This document shows, piece after piece, positions 10,726-22,030 of a stretch of 64,000 nt of DNA (position 1 is the first letter of the stretch; each line of letters begins with the position of its first letter). Origin of the DNA: Epichloe hybrida (lineage: Eukaryota > Ascomycota > Sordariomycetes > Hypocreales > Clavicipitaceae). The translations under genes were made by a program, and so were the position numbers. Location: positions 62,001 to 126,000 of the forward strand of contig JAFEKR010000053.1 of assembly GCA_019022495.1 (NCBI GenBank), read 5' to 3'. The notes under the pieces are model-generated. The model was not told the DNA's origin and ran no database searches. It saw only the letters and a list, made by a program, of their open reading frames with translations.

Positions 10726-10899
10726 TTAGAATATTCTAGCTATAGGTATTTCATTTAAGATTTGTAATTATTCTAGATTTACTTTTCTATATAATACAAG
10801 TAAATCCTCTCTTTTTATCTATTTTACCTTTTTCTTAAACTATTGAAGAATAATTCCCTTTTTATTATAAGCTTATAACTACCCTTATTTATCTTTAAA

Positions 10900-13800
10900 A
10901 TGACCTAATTAACCTTAGATTCTTCTTTTGCTCTTTCTGATAATAACTCAGAACCTAGCCACTTAGGCTCTCACGAAAAACTCCCTGAAAATCAGGATAA
11001 ATATGTGTTTAGTACAAGAGCCTATATTTATACTTATAACCTATTTAATTTTGAATTATCTAAGATAATTCCTAATAAGGATAGGGTTATTATAGGCTAT
11101 TATACTTAACCTAATTGTTCTTTTAGGTTTAAAACAAAAGTTAATTGTTTTTAAGCATCTAATAGGGTTTAACACTACAAATTTAAGCATAAAAATATTG
11201 CTACTTCTTTATCTAATAAAAAAGAACCTAATAAGATTATTAGTAAGTTATAAACCCTTTTTCTTATAATAATCCTATTATCTAATATATATTTAGTGCC
11301 TGAAATTACAGAAATAGTAATAACAGATAATCAATCTTCTATAACGAACTTTATTTCGAAAAAACGACATCGAAATAATACTCTTTCTAAAGAGTTTTTA
11401 CTAGAAAAAGCTATTACTTTGGTTATTAGGTTTATGTTACAAAATAACCTAGCTTTTAACGTAATAGATAGTAGCTCTTTTAAAGAACTATTATCTTATT
11501 ATTCTAGGTAAGTAACTTATTTTCTTTTATTACTATTAACTCTAAGCTAATTAAATCTAAGCAATGAGAATAAGGTTTCTTTACTAAATTATAGAAGTAT
11601 TATACAAAGAGTTTATTCTTTATATAATGCTTCTAAAAAGGAACTTATTTCTTAGCTAAATTACTAAACATTAAACCTAGGGTCTATATCTATTTAATTA
11701 GATATTTGGACCTTAACTAATTCGAAATCTTATTTAGGAGTTTTAGCTAGTTAGCTTAACCCTAATTTTAAGCTTGAATATAAGCTTTTAGGTAAGTTTA
11801 CTTTTTATATTTAAACTTCTAAAGTTATTAAGCTAATATAATCAGGCTTTGAATATCTCTCTAGCTTACATAGTGGAGCTTATATTTAGAAATGCTTTAA
11901 TAACTTACTTCTTAACTATAATTTAGAATCTAAGAATATTATAAGGTAAGTTTACTACTTAGTATAATGAATTTTAATATACTAATGTATTCTTAAGCTT
12001 TACTAGAGATAATGGTTCTAATAATAATATATTTATAACTTCTTATATTAATAAGAATTATAATAATATTATTATTAAACCTTATGATATTTAATGTATA
12101 GCACATGTCCTTAATATTGTTACTAAGGATATTATTACAAAATTTATAAATTTGACATCCTCCTCTGAGAATTTAGAGGAATTTAAAAATAGCGAATATT
12201 TATATTATTTTATTGAAGAATTTCAAGCTATTGAAAATCAACCTGAGGGAAAACTATTTAAATCCTTTGTTAAAGGTAAGTTAAACCAAATTATAATATT
12301 ATATTTATTAACTAACTAACCTTTTTATAAGGTTTACTAGGAAAGCTTAAAAGAATTGCTATTATTATTAAAAATAATCAAGTAATTTATAAAAAATGGC
12401 TTAAAGCTTTAAAAAAGAAGCTAAAAGACTTAGTCTTATAGCTAAAAATAATAATATTACAAAAATTCCACTTAGTAAGTTAGTTTTCTATTTAATTTAA
12501 TTATAATATTATACTAACTTTTTAACTAGCAAATGAAATAAGATGGAACTCTACTTATTTAATGATTAATACTTCTTTAGAGTTAAAAGAAGCTATTAAT
12601 CTATTAAATAAGTATACTAATATTGCTGCTTTAAAAGATACTATGCCTTTAACCTAAGAATAGGATGATTTAGTAACTTTAAGCAGTATATTAGAGGTTT
12701 TTTATGAATCTACTATTATATTATAAAGTCAAAAATATAATACATTAGGGTTAGTCCCTATTTTTATTATTAGGATATATGAATATCTTAATAATATAAA
12801 AGAAGACTAAATTACTTATAAAAATGATATAAGTTATATCTTTCTATTACTTAATTAGTGTTTATTATTACTAATATACCTTTAGAAACATTCATATGCT
12901 TCATTTAGCTAGGTCTTTATTAATTGCTTAAATATTGGTTTATAAAAGTTACAGAATTACTTTCCTAAAGATATAGAAAGTAACTATAATTTTTATAAAC
13001 CTTATTTATTTGCAATGTTATTAGACCCTAGGCTAAATCTAGCTACAATTGAAAAGAGATTAATGGTTAAACAACCAAAGATTAAATTACTTCTTTTAGA
13101 TTTATAAAAAGAATATAAAGAGTAAGTATTATATTTTACCTTATAAACTTATAATATCTATATTAAGTTACTAATCTTCTTTTAGAACCTATACATTATT
13201 TAAAGAAAAACAGAATTTTATCTCTAAATTTAATGATTTAGAGATAGATAGTCTTTCTAATTCAGAAGGCCTAGAAGGGCCATAACTAACACAGAAAAGC
13301 TAATTTTCAGTAGAAATTGGTGGTTCTAATCCTTTACCTAGAACCTTTAATAATCCTAGGCTAAAACCTAGTATAAAGCTTTATAAAGGATTATTTATAA
13401 ATAAAAGGGATAAGGCTATACAAAAGACTAGAAAAAACGAAATTTCTAGCTATTTAGGGCTTAATTTAATGGATGATAAGGTAAGTTTTCTCTTTTTATA
13501 TATTATATTATACATTTCACTTACTAACTATTTATAGGAAGATATATTTAAATGGTGGGAAAGAAATATTACATCTTTCCCTATTTTAAGTATATTAGCT
13601 AGGAAATACCTAGCAATTCCTACTACCTCTGGTGCTATAGAAAGCTAGTTTAACTAGGGAGGAAATATTATTACTAAGCGCCAAACAAAACTAAAACATC
13701 ATATTATTAAGGAATTATTACTATTAAAGAATTAGCTAAAGGAGGATAATATTGCTAATATTAAGCAATATACTAACCTATTTGACTATCATAGCTTTGA

Positions 13801-13903
13801 GTCAAATTTATTTAACTTTAAAGAAGACTTAGATCCTGAAAATCCCTAAGATTTATTAGATCTAGAGTCCTCTAGTCATTCTAATAGTGATTTAGACTTA
13901 TAA
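10900..13903 (+). pseudogene. hAT transposase pseudogene (RIP-mutated, several introns)
   Basis: The frame starts at ATG 10900 and shows a BED-finger-like segment ('NCSFRFKTKVNC', then His residues in HYKFKHK). At 11296-11511 it stays open and reads 'FISKKRHRNNTLSKEFLLEK' followed by an 'FNVIDSSSFKELLSYY' box, typical of hAT transposases. Near 13545-13790 it decodes as the C-terminal dimerisation domain: 'FKWWERNITSFPILSILARK' followed by YLAIPTTSGAIES and then the GGNIITKRQTKL block. Several GTAAGT...AG intervals look like introns. Many TAG/TAA codons interrupt the rest, so no functional protein is made. Trp and Gln positions are the usual casualties. Confidence 0.8.
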
Positions 13904-13936
13904 GCTTTTACTTAATTATTTAGATAGAAATTTATT

Positions 13937-14153
13937 TATTACTATTACTATTACTGTTACTATTACTATTACTATTACTATTACTATTACTATTACTATT
14001 ACTATTACTATTACTATTACTATTACTATTACTATTACTATTACTATTACTATTACTATTACTATTACTATTACTATTACTATTACTATTACTATGACTA
14101 TTACTATTACTATTACTATTACTATTACTATTACTATTACTATTACTATTACT
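13937..14153 (+). repeat. TATTAC hexanucleotide microsatellite (~36 copies)
   Basis: An almost uninterrupted run of ATTACT/TATTAC, with one GTTACT and one ATGACT variant. It starts about 35 bases after the transposase stop, inside the hAT element. Confidence 0.95.
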
Positions 14154-14364
14154 TACTTTTTACTATTAACTATTATTACTATAATAATTACATGTAATTA
14201 TGTAATTGTAATTGTAATTGTTATCTTGTAGTTGTAATTAATTTGTAATTGTAAAGTCTATCTTGTAATTAATTGTAATTGTAGTTGTAGTTGTAATTAA
14301 TTGTAATTATTACAACTACAACTACACAATTACATTTGTAGTTGTAATTAAATACAATCCTCTG

Positions 14365-14372
14365 TTATATAG
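14365..14372. repeat. 8-bp target-site duplication TTATATAG, right
   Basis: Perfect repeat of 8891-8898, directly after the CCTCTG terminus of the hAT element. Confidence 0.85.
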
Positions 14373-14553
14373 TAAGGTAGTCTTATTAAAATATAGATAA
14401 AAATGCCTATATATAAAGGGGAAATATATAAAAGTCTATAAAATTTCTTAGTAAACTTAGATATATTATTTAAATGAGACTACTATACCTTTAAGGATAA
14501 TATAACTAAGGTAGTATATGTAAGTAGCTGCCTAGCTAGTAATGTAAAGTAAT
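14373..14553. other. Short AT-rich segment between two transposons
   Basis: This 181-bp spacer lies between the hAT element and the palindromic element starting at 14554. It presumably continues the sequence that the hAT element landed in (8461-8890), but no motif was recognised. Confidence 0.3.
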
Positions 14554-15124
14554 CAGAGCTTTGTACTACACTACACTACATTACATACTACACTACACTA
14601 TATACTACACTATAAGGAAATTTTTTTACTACATGTAGTATTTGTAGTATTTTGTTATATTTAGTAATGTAATAGCTTATAATAGCTTATAATAGCTTAT
14701 AATAGCTTATAATAGCTTATAATAGCTTATAATAGCTTATAAATTTATTAGCTATTAGTATTAATAAGTATTTCCTTTAAAATCATATATATAAGTAAAA
14801 AAAGCTATAAAGAAGTAAGTTATAGTTATAATAACTTACTTATAAACTCACTTTTATAAAAATCCCTCACTTTTAAGTAAAAATTATATATTTAAGTAAG
14901 AAAGCTATAGAGAAGTTACTTATAGTTATAAAGACCTATTTATAGACTTACTTTTATAAAAATTCCTTTGTTTAAGTAAAAATCTTATATTTAAGCAAGA
15001 AAGCTATAAAGAAGTTACCTATAGGTATAAAGACCCACTTTTAGACCCATTTTTATATAAATTTCTCTTTTTAAGTAAAAATCATGTATTTAAGTAAGAA
15101 AGCTATAAAGAAGTTACCTATAGG

Positions 15125-18100
15125 CAGAGTATTGTTTGTAGTGTAGTTAGTGTAGTTTTTAGGAAAAACTTGTATTTGTAGTGTAGTTTTTTTTTTCTTG
15201 TAGTTAATGTATTGTAGTTTTTTTTTGCTTATAGTGTAGTGTAGTTAGTGTAGTTACTAACTACACTAACTACAAAAACTACAATGTAGTGTTAGTAAAA
15301 AAAAAGTGGGCCTTTTTATTATATAATGTTATTATAAGGATTAAAAGAAAGCTAGTTATATAGGAGCTTTTATTATTACCTATTTTACTTAATTAGTTAT
15401 AGAATTTATAATATTTACCTTTTTTTAAGAATTTTACTATAACTAGGGTTATTTATAATATTATACCTTTTTAATAATACTATTATACTTATTACTTTAT
15501 TTTACTAATATAACTTTAAGAAAAACCTTCTAATTATTTTATTTACTATTATTATTAATTATTTTATATTTTTATTATTAATTTAATTAAAAAATACACT
15601 AAACTAATATAATTAAATTAAATTAGAAATCTAAATAAATATATAAAAGTTAATAGAATATATACTTAGTACTTTAATATTATTATTAATATAATAAGAA
15701 CTTTAAAAAAGCTTAAACTATTTATTTACTATTTAAACTAATTAAATATTACTTTAAGCTTTATAATTCTAAAGCTTTAAGAAGTTATATATAGTAACTT
15801 TATATATCTTATTATAATAATATACAAAGAAAGAATATAATAGACTAATATTTATAATTTATTAATAGATAACTAATAGTATTATTTTAATTACCCTATA
15901 TAGCTTAAATAAGCTATAAAAAATAAGTTTAACTTGTTTTAAAAAATAATACTAGGACTTAGTTTTATATAATATACTATACTTATTATAAAAGCTTTAA
16001 TAACTTTTATAACCTTAATTACTATAATTACTATAATTACTATAATTACTATAATTACTATTATTACTATAATTACTATAATTACTATAATTACTATAAT
16101 TACTATAATTACTATTATTACTATTATTACTATTATTACTATTATTACTATTATTACTATTATTACTATTATTACTATTATTACTATAATTACTATTATT
16201 ACTATAATTACTATTATTACTATAATTACTATTATTACTATAATTACTATTATTACTATAATTACTATTATTACTATAATTACTATTATTACTATAATTA
16301 CTATTATTACTATAATTACTATTATTTCACTTTTATTATTATTTTAAAAAAATATAAAAGAGAAAACATTTTTATAATATTAATATTTTTAAAAACCTTA
16401 AAATACTAAGTTATTAAAGGCTATAGCTTTTACTATAGTAATTTACTTATAATTACTAGTATTTATATTTAAGTTATTTATTTATTATTTATTTATTATT
16501 AAACTTTAACACTAATAATATTATAAGTAATCTTAGTAATCTTAGTAATCTTAGTAATACTAGTAATACTAGTAATATTAGTATTATAAGCTATTATAAG
16601 CTATAATAAGATATAATAAGCTACTTATATTAAGTTTACTAGTAGTTCTTTTTATAGTTTTTTTAAAATAAGTAATAGTAATAATTTATAGAAATATAAA
16701 ATAATTTATAGAAATAGTAAATAATATAATAAGAAGGTTTTTCTCTAAGTTATATTAAGGAAATAAAGTATTAAGTTAAATAGTATTATTAAAAAAGTAT
16801 AATATTATATATAACCTTACTTAGTTATAATAAAATTATAAAAATAATATAATCTTATAAATTCTATAACTAATTTAATAATATAAGTAATAATAAAAGC
16901 TCTTATATAACTAGCTTTCTTTTAACCTTATAAATACTAATAACTAATAAAAAGTTTAATACTACATTTATAGTATTTGTAGTTAGTGTAGTTTAGGAAA
17001 AAAAATTTGTAGTGTAATGTATTATAGTTTTTTTTTTTTTGTAGTTAGTGTAGTGTAGTATTTATAGTGTAATGTAATAACTACACTATAAACTACATTA
17101 CACTACAAACTACAGTAACTATAAGGAAAAAAAAACTACACTATACTAACTATAAAAAAAAAACTATAATATATTACACTATAAATTTTTTTTCCTAAAC
17201 TACACTAACTATAAATACTACAAATATAGTATTAGACTTTTTATTAGTTATTAGTATTTATAAGGTTAAAATAAAGCTAGTTATATAAAAGCTTTTATTA
17301 TTACCTATTTTATTAAATTAGTTATAGAATTTATAATATTATATTATTTTTATAATTTTATTATAACTAAGTAAGGTTATATATAATATTATACTTTTTT
17401 AATAATACTATTTAACTTAATACTTTATTTCCCTAATATAACTTAAAGAAAAACCTTCTTATTATATTATTTACTATTTTTATAAATTATTTTATCTTTC
17501 TATAAATTATTATTATTACTTATTTTAAAAAAAAACTATAAAAAGAACTACTAGTAAACTTAATATAAGTAGCTTATTATATCTTATTATAGCTTATAAT
17601 AGCTTATAATAGCTTATAATAGCTTATAATACTAATATTACTAATATTACTAGTATTACTAAGATTACTAAGATTACTTATAATATTATTAGTGTTAAAG
17701 TTTAATAAATAATAAATAATAAATAAATAACTTAAATATAAATACTAGTAATTATAAGTAAATTACTATAGTAAAAGCTATAGTTTTTAATAACTTAGTA
17801 TTTTAAGGTTTTTAAAAATATTAATATTATAAAAATGTTTTCTCTTTTATATTTTTTAAAATAATAATAAAAGTAAAATAATAGTAATAATAGTAATTAA
17901 GTAATAATAGTATTAATAGTATTAATAGTAATAATAGTAATTAAGGTTATTAAAGTTATTAAAGCTCTTATAATAAGTATAGTATATTATATAAAAGTAA
18001 GTCTTAGTTTTATTTTAAAAATTAAGTTAAACTTATTTTTTATAGCTTAATTAAGCTATCTAGGGTAATTAAAATAATACTATTAATTATTTATTAATAG

Positions 18101-18900
18101 ATTATAAATATTAGTTTCTTATATTCTTTATTTATATATTATAGTAATAAGATATATAAAGTTACTATATATAACTTCTTAAGGCTTTAGAATTATAAAG
18201 CTAAAAGTAATATTTAATTAGTTTAAATCTTAAATGAATAGTTTAAGCTTTTTTTAAGTTCTTATTATATTAAGAATAAGATTTAAGTACTAAGTATATA
18301 TTCTATTAACTTCTAGTAATTTATCTAGATTTCTTAATTAATTTTATTTTATTAGTTTAGGGTATTTTTTATTTAAAATAATAATAATAACATTTTAAAA
18401 TATAAAATAATTAATAGTAATAGTAAATAAAATAATAAGAAGGTTTTTCTTTAAGTTATATTAGTAAAATAAAGTATTAGGTGTAATAGTATTATTAAAA
18501 AGTTATAATATTATAAATTACCCTAGTTATAGTAAAATCCTTAAAAAAAGGTAAATTTTATGAATTATATAACTAATTAGGTAAAATAGGTAATAATAAA
18601 AGCTTCTATATAACTAGCCTTCTTTTAATCCTTATAATAACCTTATATAATAAAAAAGCCCACTTTTTTTTACTAACACTATATTTGTAGTTTTTATAGT
18701 TAGTGTAGTTAGTAACTACACTAACTACACTACACTATAAGCAAAAAAAACTACAATACACTACACTATAAAAAAAAAACTACATTATACTAACTATAAA
18801 AAAAAAACTACAATATATTAACTATAAGAAAAAAAAAACTACACTATAAATACAAATTTTTCCTAAAAACTACACTAACTACACTACAAACAATACTCTG
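15125..18900. mobile_element. 3.8-kb palindromic hAT dimer 'B' (TSD CCTATAGG)
   Basis: Both ends read CAGAGTATTGTTTGTAGTGT pointing inward, and perfect CCTATAGG duplications flank it (15117-15124, 18901-18908). The halves mirror each other around ~17085. Each half is itself an inverted repeat, for example AAGAAAGCTAGTTATAT near 15350 against its complement near 16910. So this is a palindrome of palindromes: two copies of the ~2-kb unit seen at 19370-21366, joined tail to tail with the inner GTGCAATACTCTG termini missing. It sits between the arms of element A. No coding frame. A transcript would fold into hairpins of roughly 0.8 to 1.8 kb. Confidence 0.85.
16015..16325 (+). repeat. ATAATTACT/ATTATTACT microsatellite at a hairpin loop
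   Basis: About 310 bases of TATAATTAC and TATTATTAC units, partly in an alternating 18-base pattern. It occupies the turn between the inner arms of the left half of element B. Confidence 0.9.
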
Positions 18901-19369
18901 CCTATAGGTAACTTCTTTTTAGCTTTCTTGCTTAAATATAAGATTTTTACTTAAACAAAGGAATTTTTATAAAAGTGAGTCTATAAATAGGTCTTTATAA
19001 CTATAAGTAACTTCTCTATAGCTTTCTTACTTAAATATATAATTTTTACTTAAAAGAGAGGGATTTTTATAAAAGTGAGTTTATAAGTAAGTTATTATAA
19101 CTATAACTTACTTCTTTATAGCTTTCTTACTTATATATATGATTTTTACTTAAAGGAAATACTTATTAATACTAATAGCTAATAAATTTATAAGCTATTA
19201 TAAGCTATTATAAGCTATTATAAGCTATTATAAGCTATTATAAGCTATTATATTACTAAATATAACAAAATACTACAAATACTACAAAATACTACAAATA
19301 CTACATGTAGTAAAAAAATTTCCTTATAGTGTAGTATGTAATGTAGTGTAGTATGTAATATAGTGTAGT

Positions 19370-21366
19370 CAGAGTATTGTTTGTAATGTAGATAGTGTAG
19401 TTTTTAGGAAAAATTTGTATTTGTAATGTAGTTTTTTTTTTCTTGTAGTTAATATATTATAGTTTTTTTTTATAGTTAGTGTATTATAGTTTTTTTTTTA
19501 TAGTGTAGTGTAGTGTAGTTTTTTTTTGCTTGTAGTGTAATGTAGTTAGTGTAGTTACTAACTACACTAACTACAAAAACTACAATGTAGTGTTAGTAAA
19601 AAAAAGTGGGCCTTTTTATTATATAATGTTATTATAAGGATTAAAAGAAAGCTAGTTATATAAAAGCTTTTATTATTACCTATTTTACTTAATTAGTTAT
19701 AGAATTTATAATATTTACCTTTTTTTAAGGATTTTACTATAACTAGGGTTATTTATAATATTATACCTTTTTAATAATACTATTATACTTATTACTTTAT
19801 TTTACTAATATAACTTTAAGAAAACCTTCTAATTATTTTATTTACTATTATTATTAATTATTTTATATTTTTATTATTAATTTAATTAAAAAATACCCTA
19901 AACTAATATAATTAAATTAAATTAGAAATCTAAATAAATATATAAAAGTTAATAGAATATATACTTAGTACTTTAATATTATTATTAATATAATAAGAAC
20001 TTGAAAAAAGCTTAAACTATTTATTTACTATTTAAACTAATTAAATATTACTTTAAGCTTTATAATTTTAAAGCTTTAAGAAGTTATATATAGTAACTTT
20101 ATATATATTATTACTATAATATATAAAGAAAGAATATATAAAACTAATATTTATAGTATATTAATAAATAACTAATAGTATTATTTTAATTACCCTATAT
20201 AGCTTAATTAAGCTATAAAAAATAAGTTTAACTTATTTTTAAAAATAATACTAGGACTTAGTTTTATATAATATACTATACTTATTATAAAAGGAAGTTA
20301 AAGTACTAGGACTAGCTATATAATAAGCTATTTAGTAAAAAGAATATATATTTACTTATTATAAAAGCTTTAATAACCTTAATTACTATTATTACTATTA
20401 TTACTAGTATTTATATTTAAGTTATTTATTTATTATTTATTATTTATTAAACTTTAACACTAATAATATTATAAGTAATCTTAGTAATCTTTAATCTTAG
20501 TAATCTTAGTAATCTTAGTAATCTTAGTAATCTTAGTAATCTTAGTAATCTTAGTAATCTTAGTAATCTTAGTAATCTTAGTAATCTTAGTAATCTAGTA
20601 ATATTAGTAATATTAGTAATCTTAGTAATATTAGTAATATTAGTAATATTAGTAATCTTAGTAATCTTAGTAATATTAGTAATATTAGTAATCTTAGTAA
20701 TCTTAGTAATCTTAGTAATCTTAGTAATCTTAGTAATCTTAGTAATCTTAGTAATCTTAGTAAGTAATATTAGTAATATTAGTATTATAAGCTATTATAA
20801 GCTATAATAAGATATAATAAGCTACTTATATTAAGTTTACTAGTAGTTCTTTTTATAGTTTTTTTAAAATAAGTAATAATAATAATTTATAGAAATACAA
20901 AATAATTTATAGAAATAGTAAATAATATAATAAGAAGGTTTTTCTTTAAGTTATATTAGGGAAATAAAGTATTAAGTTAAATAGTATTATTAAAAAGTAT
21001 AATATTATATATAACCTTACTTAGTTATAGTAAAATTACTAAAATAATATAATATTATAAATTCTATAACTAATTAAATAAAATAAGTAATAATAAAAGC
21101 TTTTATATAACTAGTATTCTTTTAAGCCTTATAATACTAATAACTAATAAAAAGTCTAATACTATATTTATAGTGTTTATAGTTAGTGTAGTTTAGGAAA
21201 AAAAATTTGTAGTATAATATATTATAGTTTTTTTTTATAGTTAGTATAGTGTAGTTTTTTTTTCCTTATAGTTAGTGTAGTTTATAGTGTAGTTTAGTTT
21301 GTAGTGTAATTACTACACTACACTACAAATACTACACTACACTACACGTTTTAGTGCAATACTCTA
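19370..21366. mobile_element. 2-kb palindromic hAT unit 'C' (TSD AGTGTAGT)
   Basis: Starts CAGAGTATTGTTTGTAATGT and ends GTGCAATACTCTA, where the final G appears mutated to A. The 8-bp duplication AGTGTAGT is perfect (19362-19369 and 21367-21374). The arms are complementary over about 0.8 kb each, for example AAAGAAAGCTAGTTATATAA near 19645 against ATATAACTAGTATTCTTTTA near 21105. A TAATCTTAG array lies in the right arm. It carries no coding frame and is inserted in the right arm of element A. It belongs to the same family as 15125-18900 and 38187-40198. Confidence 0.85.
20475..20763 (+). repeat. TAATCTTAG / TAATATTAG 9-mer array (~30 copies)
   Basis: A near-perfect 9-base periodicity (TAATCTTAG with TAATATTAG variants) runs for about 290 bases in the right arm of element C. 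Shorter versions of the array occur at 16526-16580 and 39370-39415 in sister elements. Confidence 0.95.
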
Positions 21367-21431
21367 AGTGTAGTATACTATATTACACTACAAATACTAC
21401 AAAATGTAGTGTAGTGTAGTACAAAGCTCTG

Positions 21432-22030
21432 TGGCTGTAAGCGTAGCTATAACCGCAGCACCACTAGTAATTAGGTAAGCTAGGGTAACGTAAGCAGGTT
21501 ACCCTATAGCTATCTTTAATAGCGATTTTCTCTTTAACTAAAGGTCATACAAAAGTCTTATATATAGCAAATTAAAGCTAGAAGATAGGGCTTTTATTTA
21601 ATGTAGGAATATTTTTTAGACTAAAATTTAGTGCATATAGGTTACTAGTTTATATAGTAGTGAGTTAATTTTTTAGATTTTACATATAAATAAATTTTAT
21701 GGAAAATAAAAAGTAGCTTGTAAGACCTCTTTAGTAGTCTAGATTTACTAATATAGTTAGTAAGTATATAAGAGAAAGAAGATCTTTTTAATCTAGCTAG
21801 ATAGCTAGGCCTCTTAATCTAATAGCCGCATTGCCTGTATAACGTCACTAAAATCAATTCTATTAGTATATAAGATATTATAAAAGTTATTTAAATTAAA
21901 TTTAATTAGTTAATAACTACCGAAACCTTCCGTTATATTGCGTTAAATCTTTAACGTGGTAGTTCTATTAGTCCCTGACCGTAGAGCTGCACTTGTACAG
22001 CTGTTGCCAGCTGGCAACTAGCTCCTTACA
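21432..22030 (+). mobile_element. Truncated LTR of the 808-bp Copia family
   Basis: This matches the last ~599 bases of the LTR at 56971-57778 and the copy starting at 63317, sharing 'CCACTAGTAATTAGGTAAGC' and 'GCTTTTATTT'. It ends CTCCTTACA and is not followed by the primer-binding sequence, so this is the outer edge of a solo or 3' LTR. Its first ~210 bases are missing, replaced by element A. Confidence 0.8.

Larger units (their letters stand above)
8899..14364 (+). mobile_element. Full-length hAT DNA transposon, RIP-inactivated (5.47 kb)
   Basis: Termini are CAGACAATTGTAT on the left and, inverted, CAGAGGATTGTATT on the right. Perfect 8-bp TTATATAG duplications flank the element. The interior carries a degenerate hAT transposase gene (10900-13903). 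Subterminal regions are built from repeated TGTAATTG/TGTAGTTG motifs. The element also holds a later solo LTR (9411-9680), a 41-bp tandem array (10475-10725) and a TATTAC microsatellite (13937-14153). Its left end (TGTAGTGTAATTAATGTAG then TTTTTAGG) closely resembles the ends of the palindromic elements at 15125, 19370 and 38187, making it the probable autonomous relative of that family. Confidence 0.85.
14554..21431. mobile_element. Palindromic hAT-type MITE 'A', split by two nested insertions
   Basis: Outer ends are inverted: CAGAGCTTTGTACTACACTA at 14554 and its complement ending ...GTACAAAGCTCTG at 21431. Removing the two inner elements leaves arms of 14554-15124 and 18901-19369 plus 21367-21431. 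Together they form a roughly 1.1-kb near-perfect palindrome. Both arms carry seven or so copies of a 10-mer (AGCTTATAAT; inverted TATTATAAGC near 19190-19251) and the same AAGTAAGAAAGCTATA blocks. There is no coding capacity. The 8-bp flanks (AAAGTAAT on the left, TGGCTGTA on the right) do not match. Confidence 0.75.
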
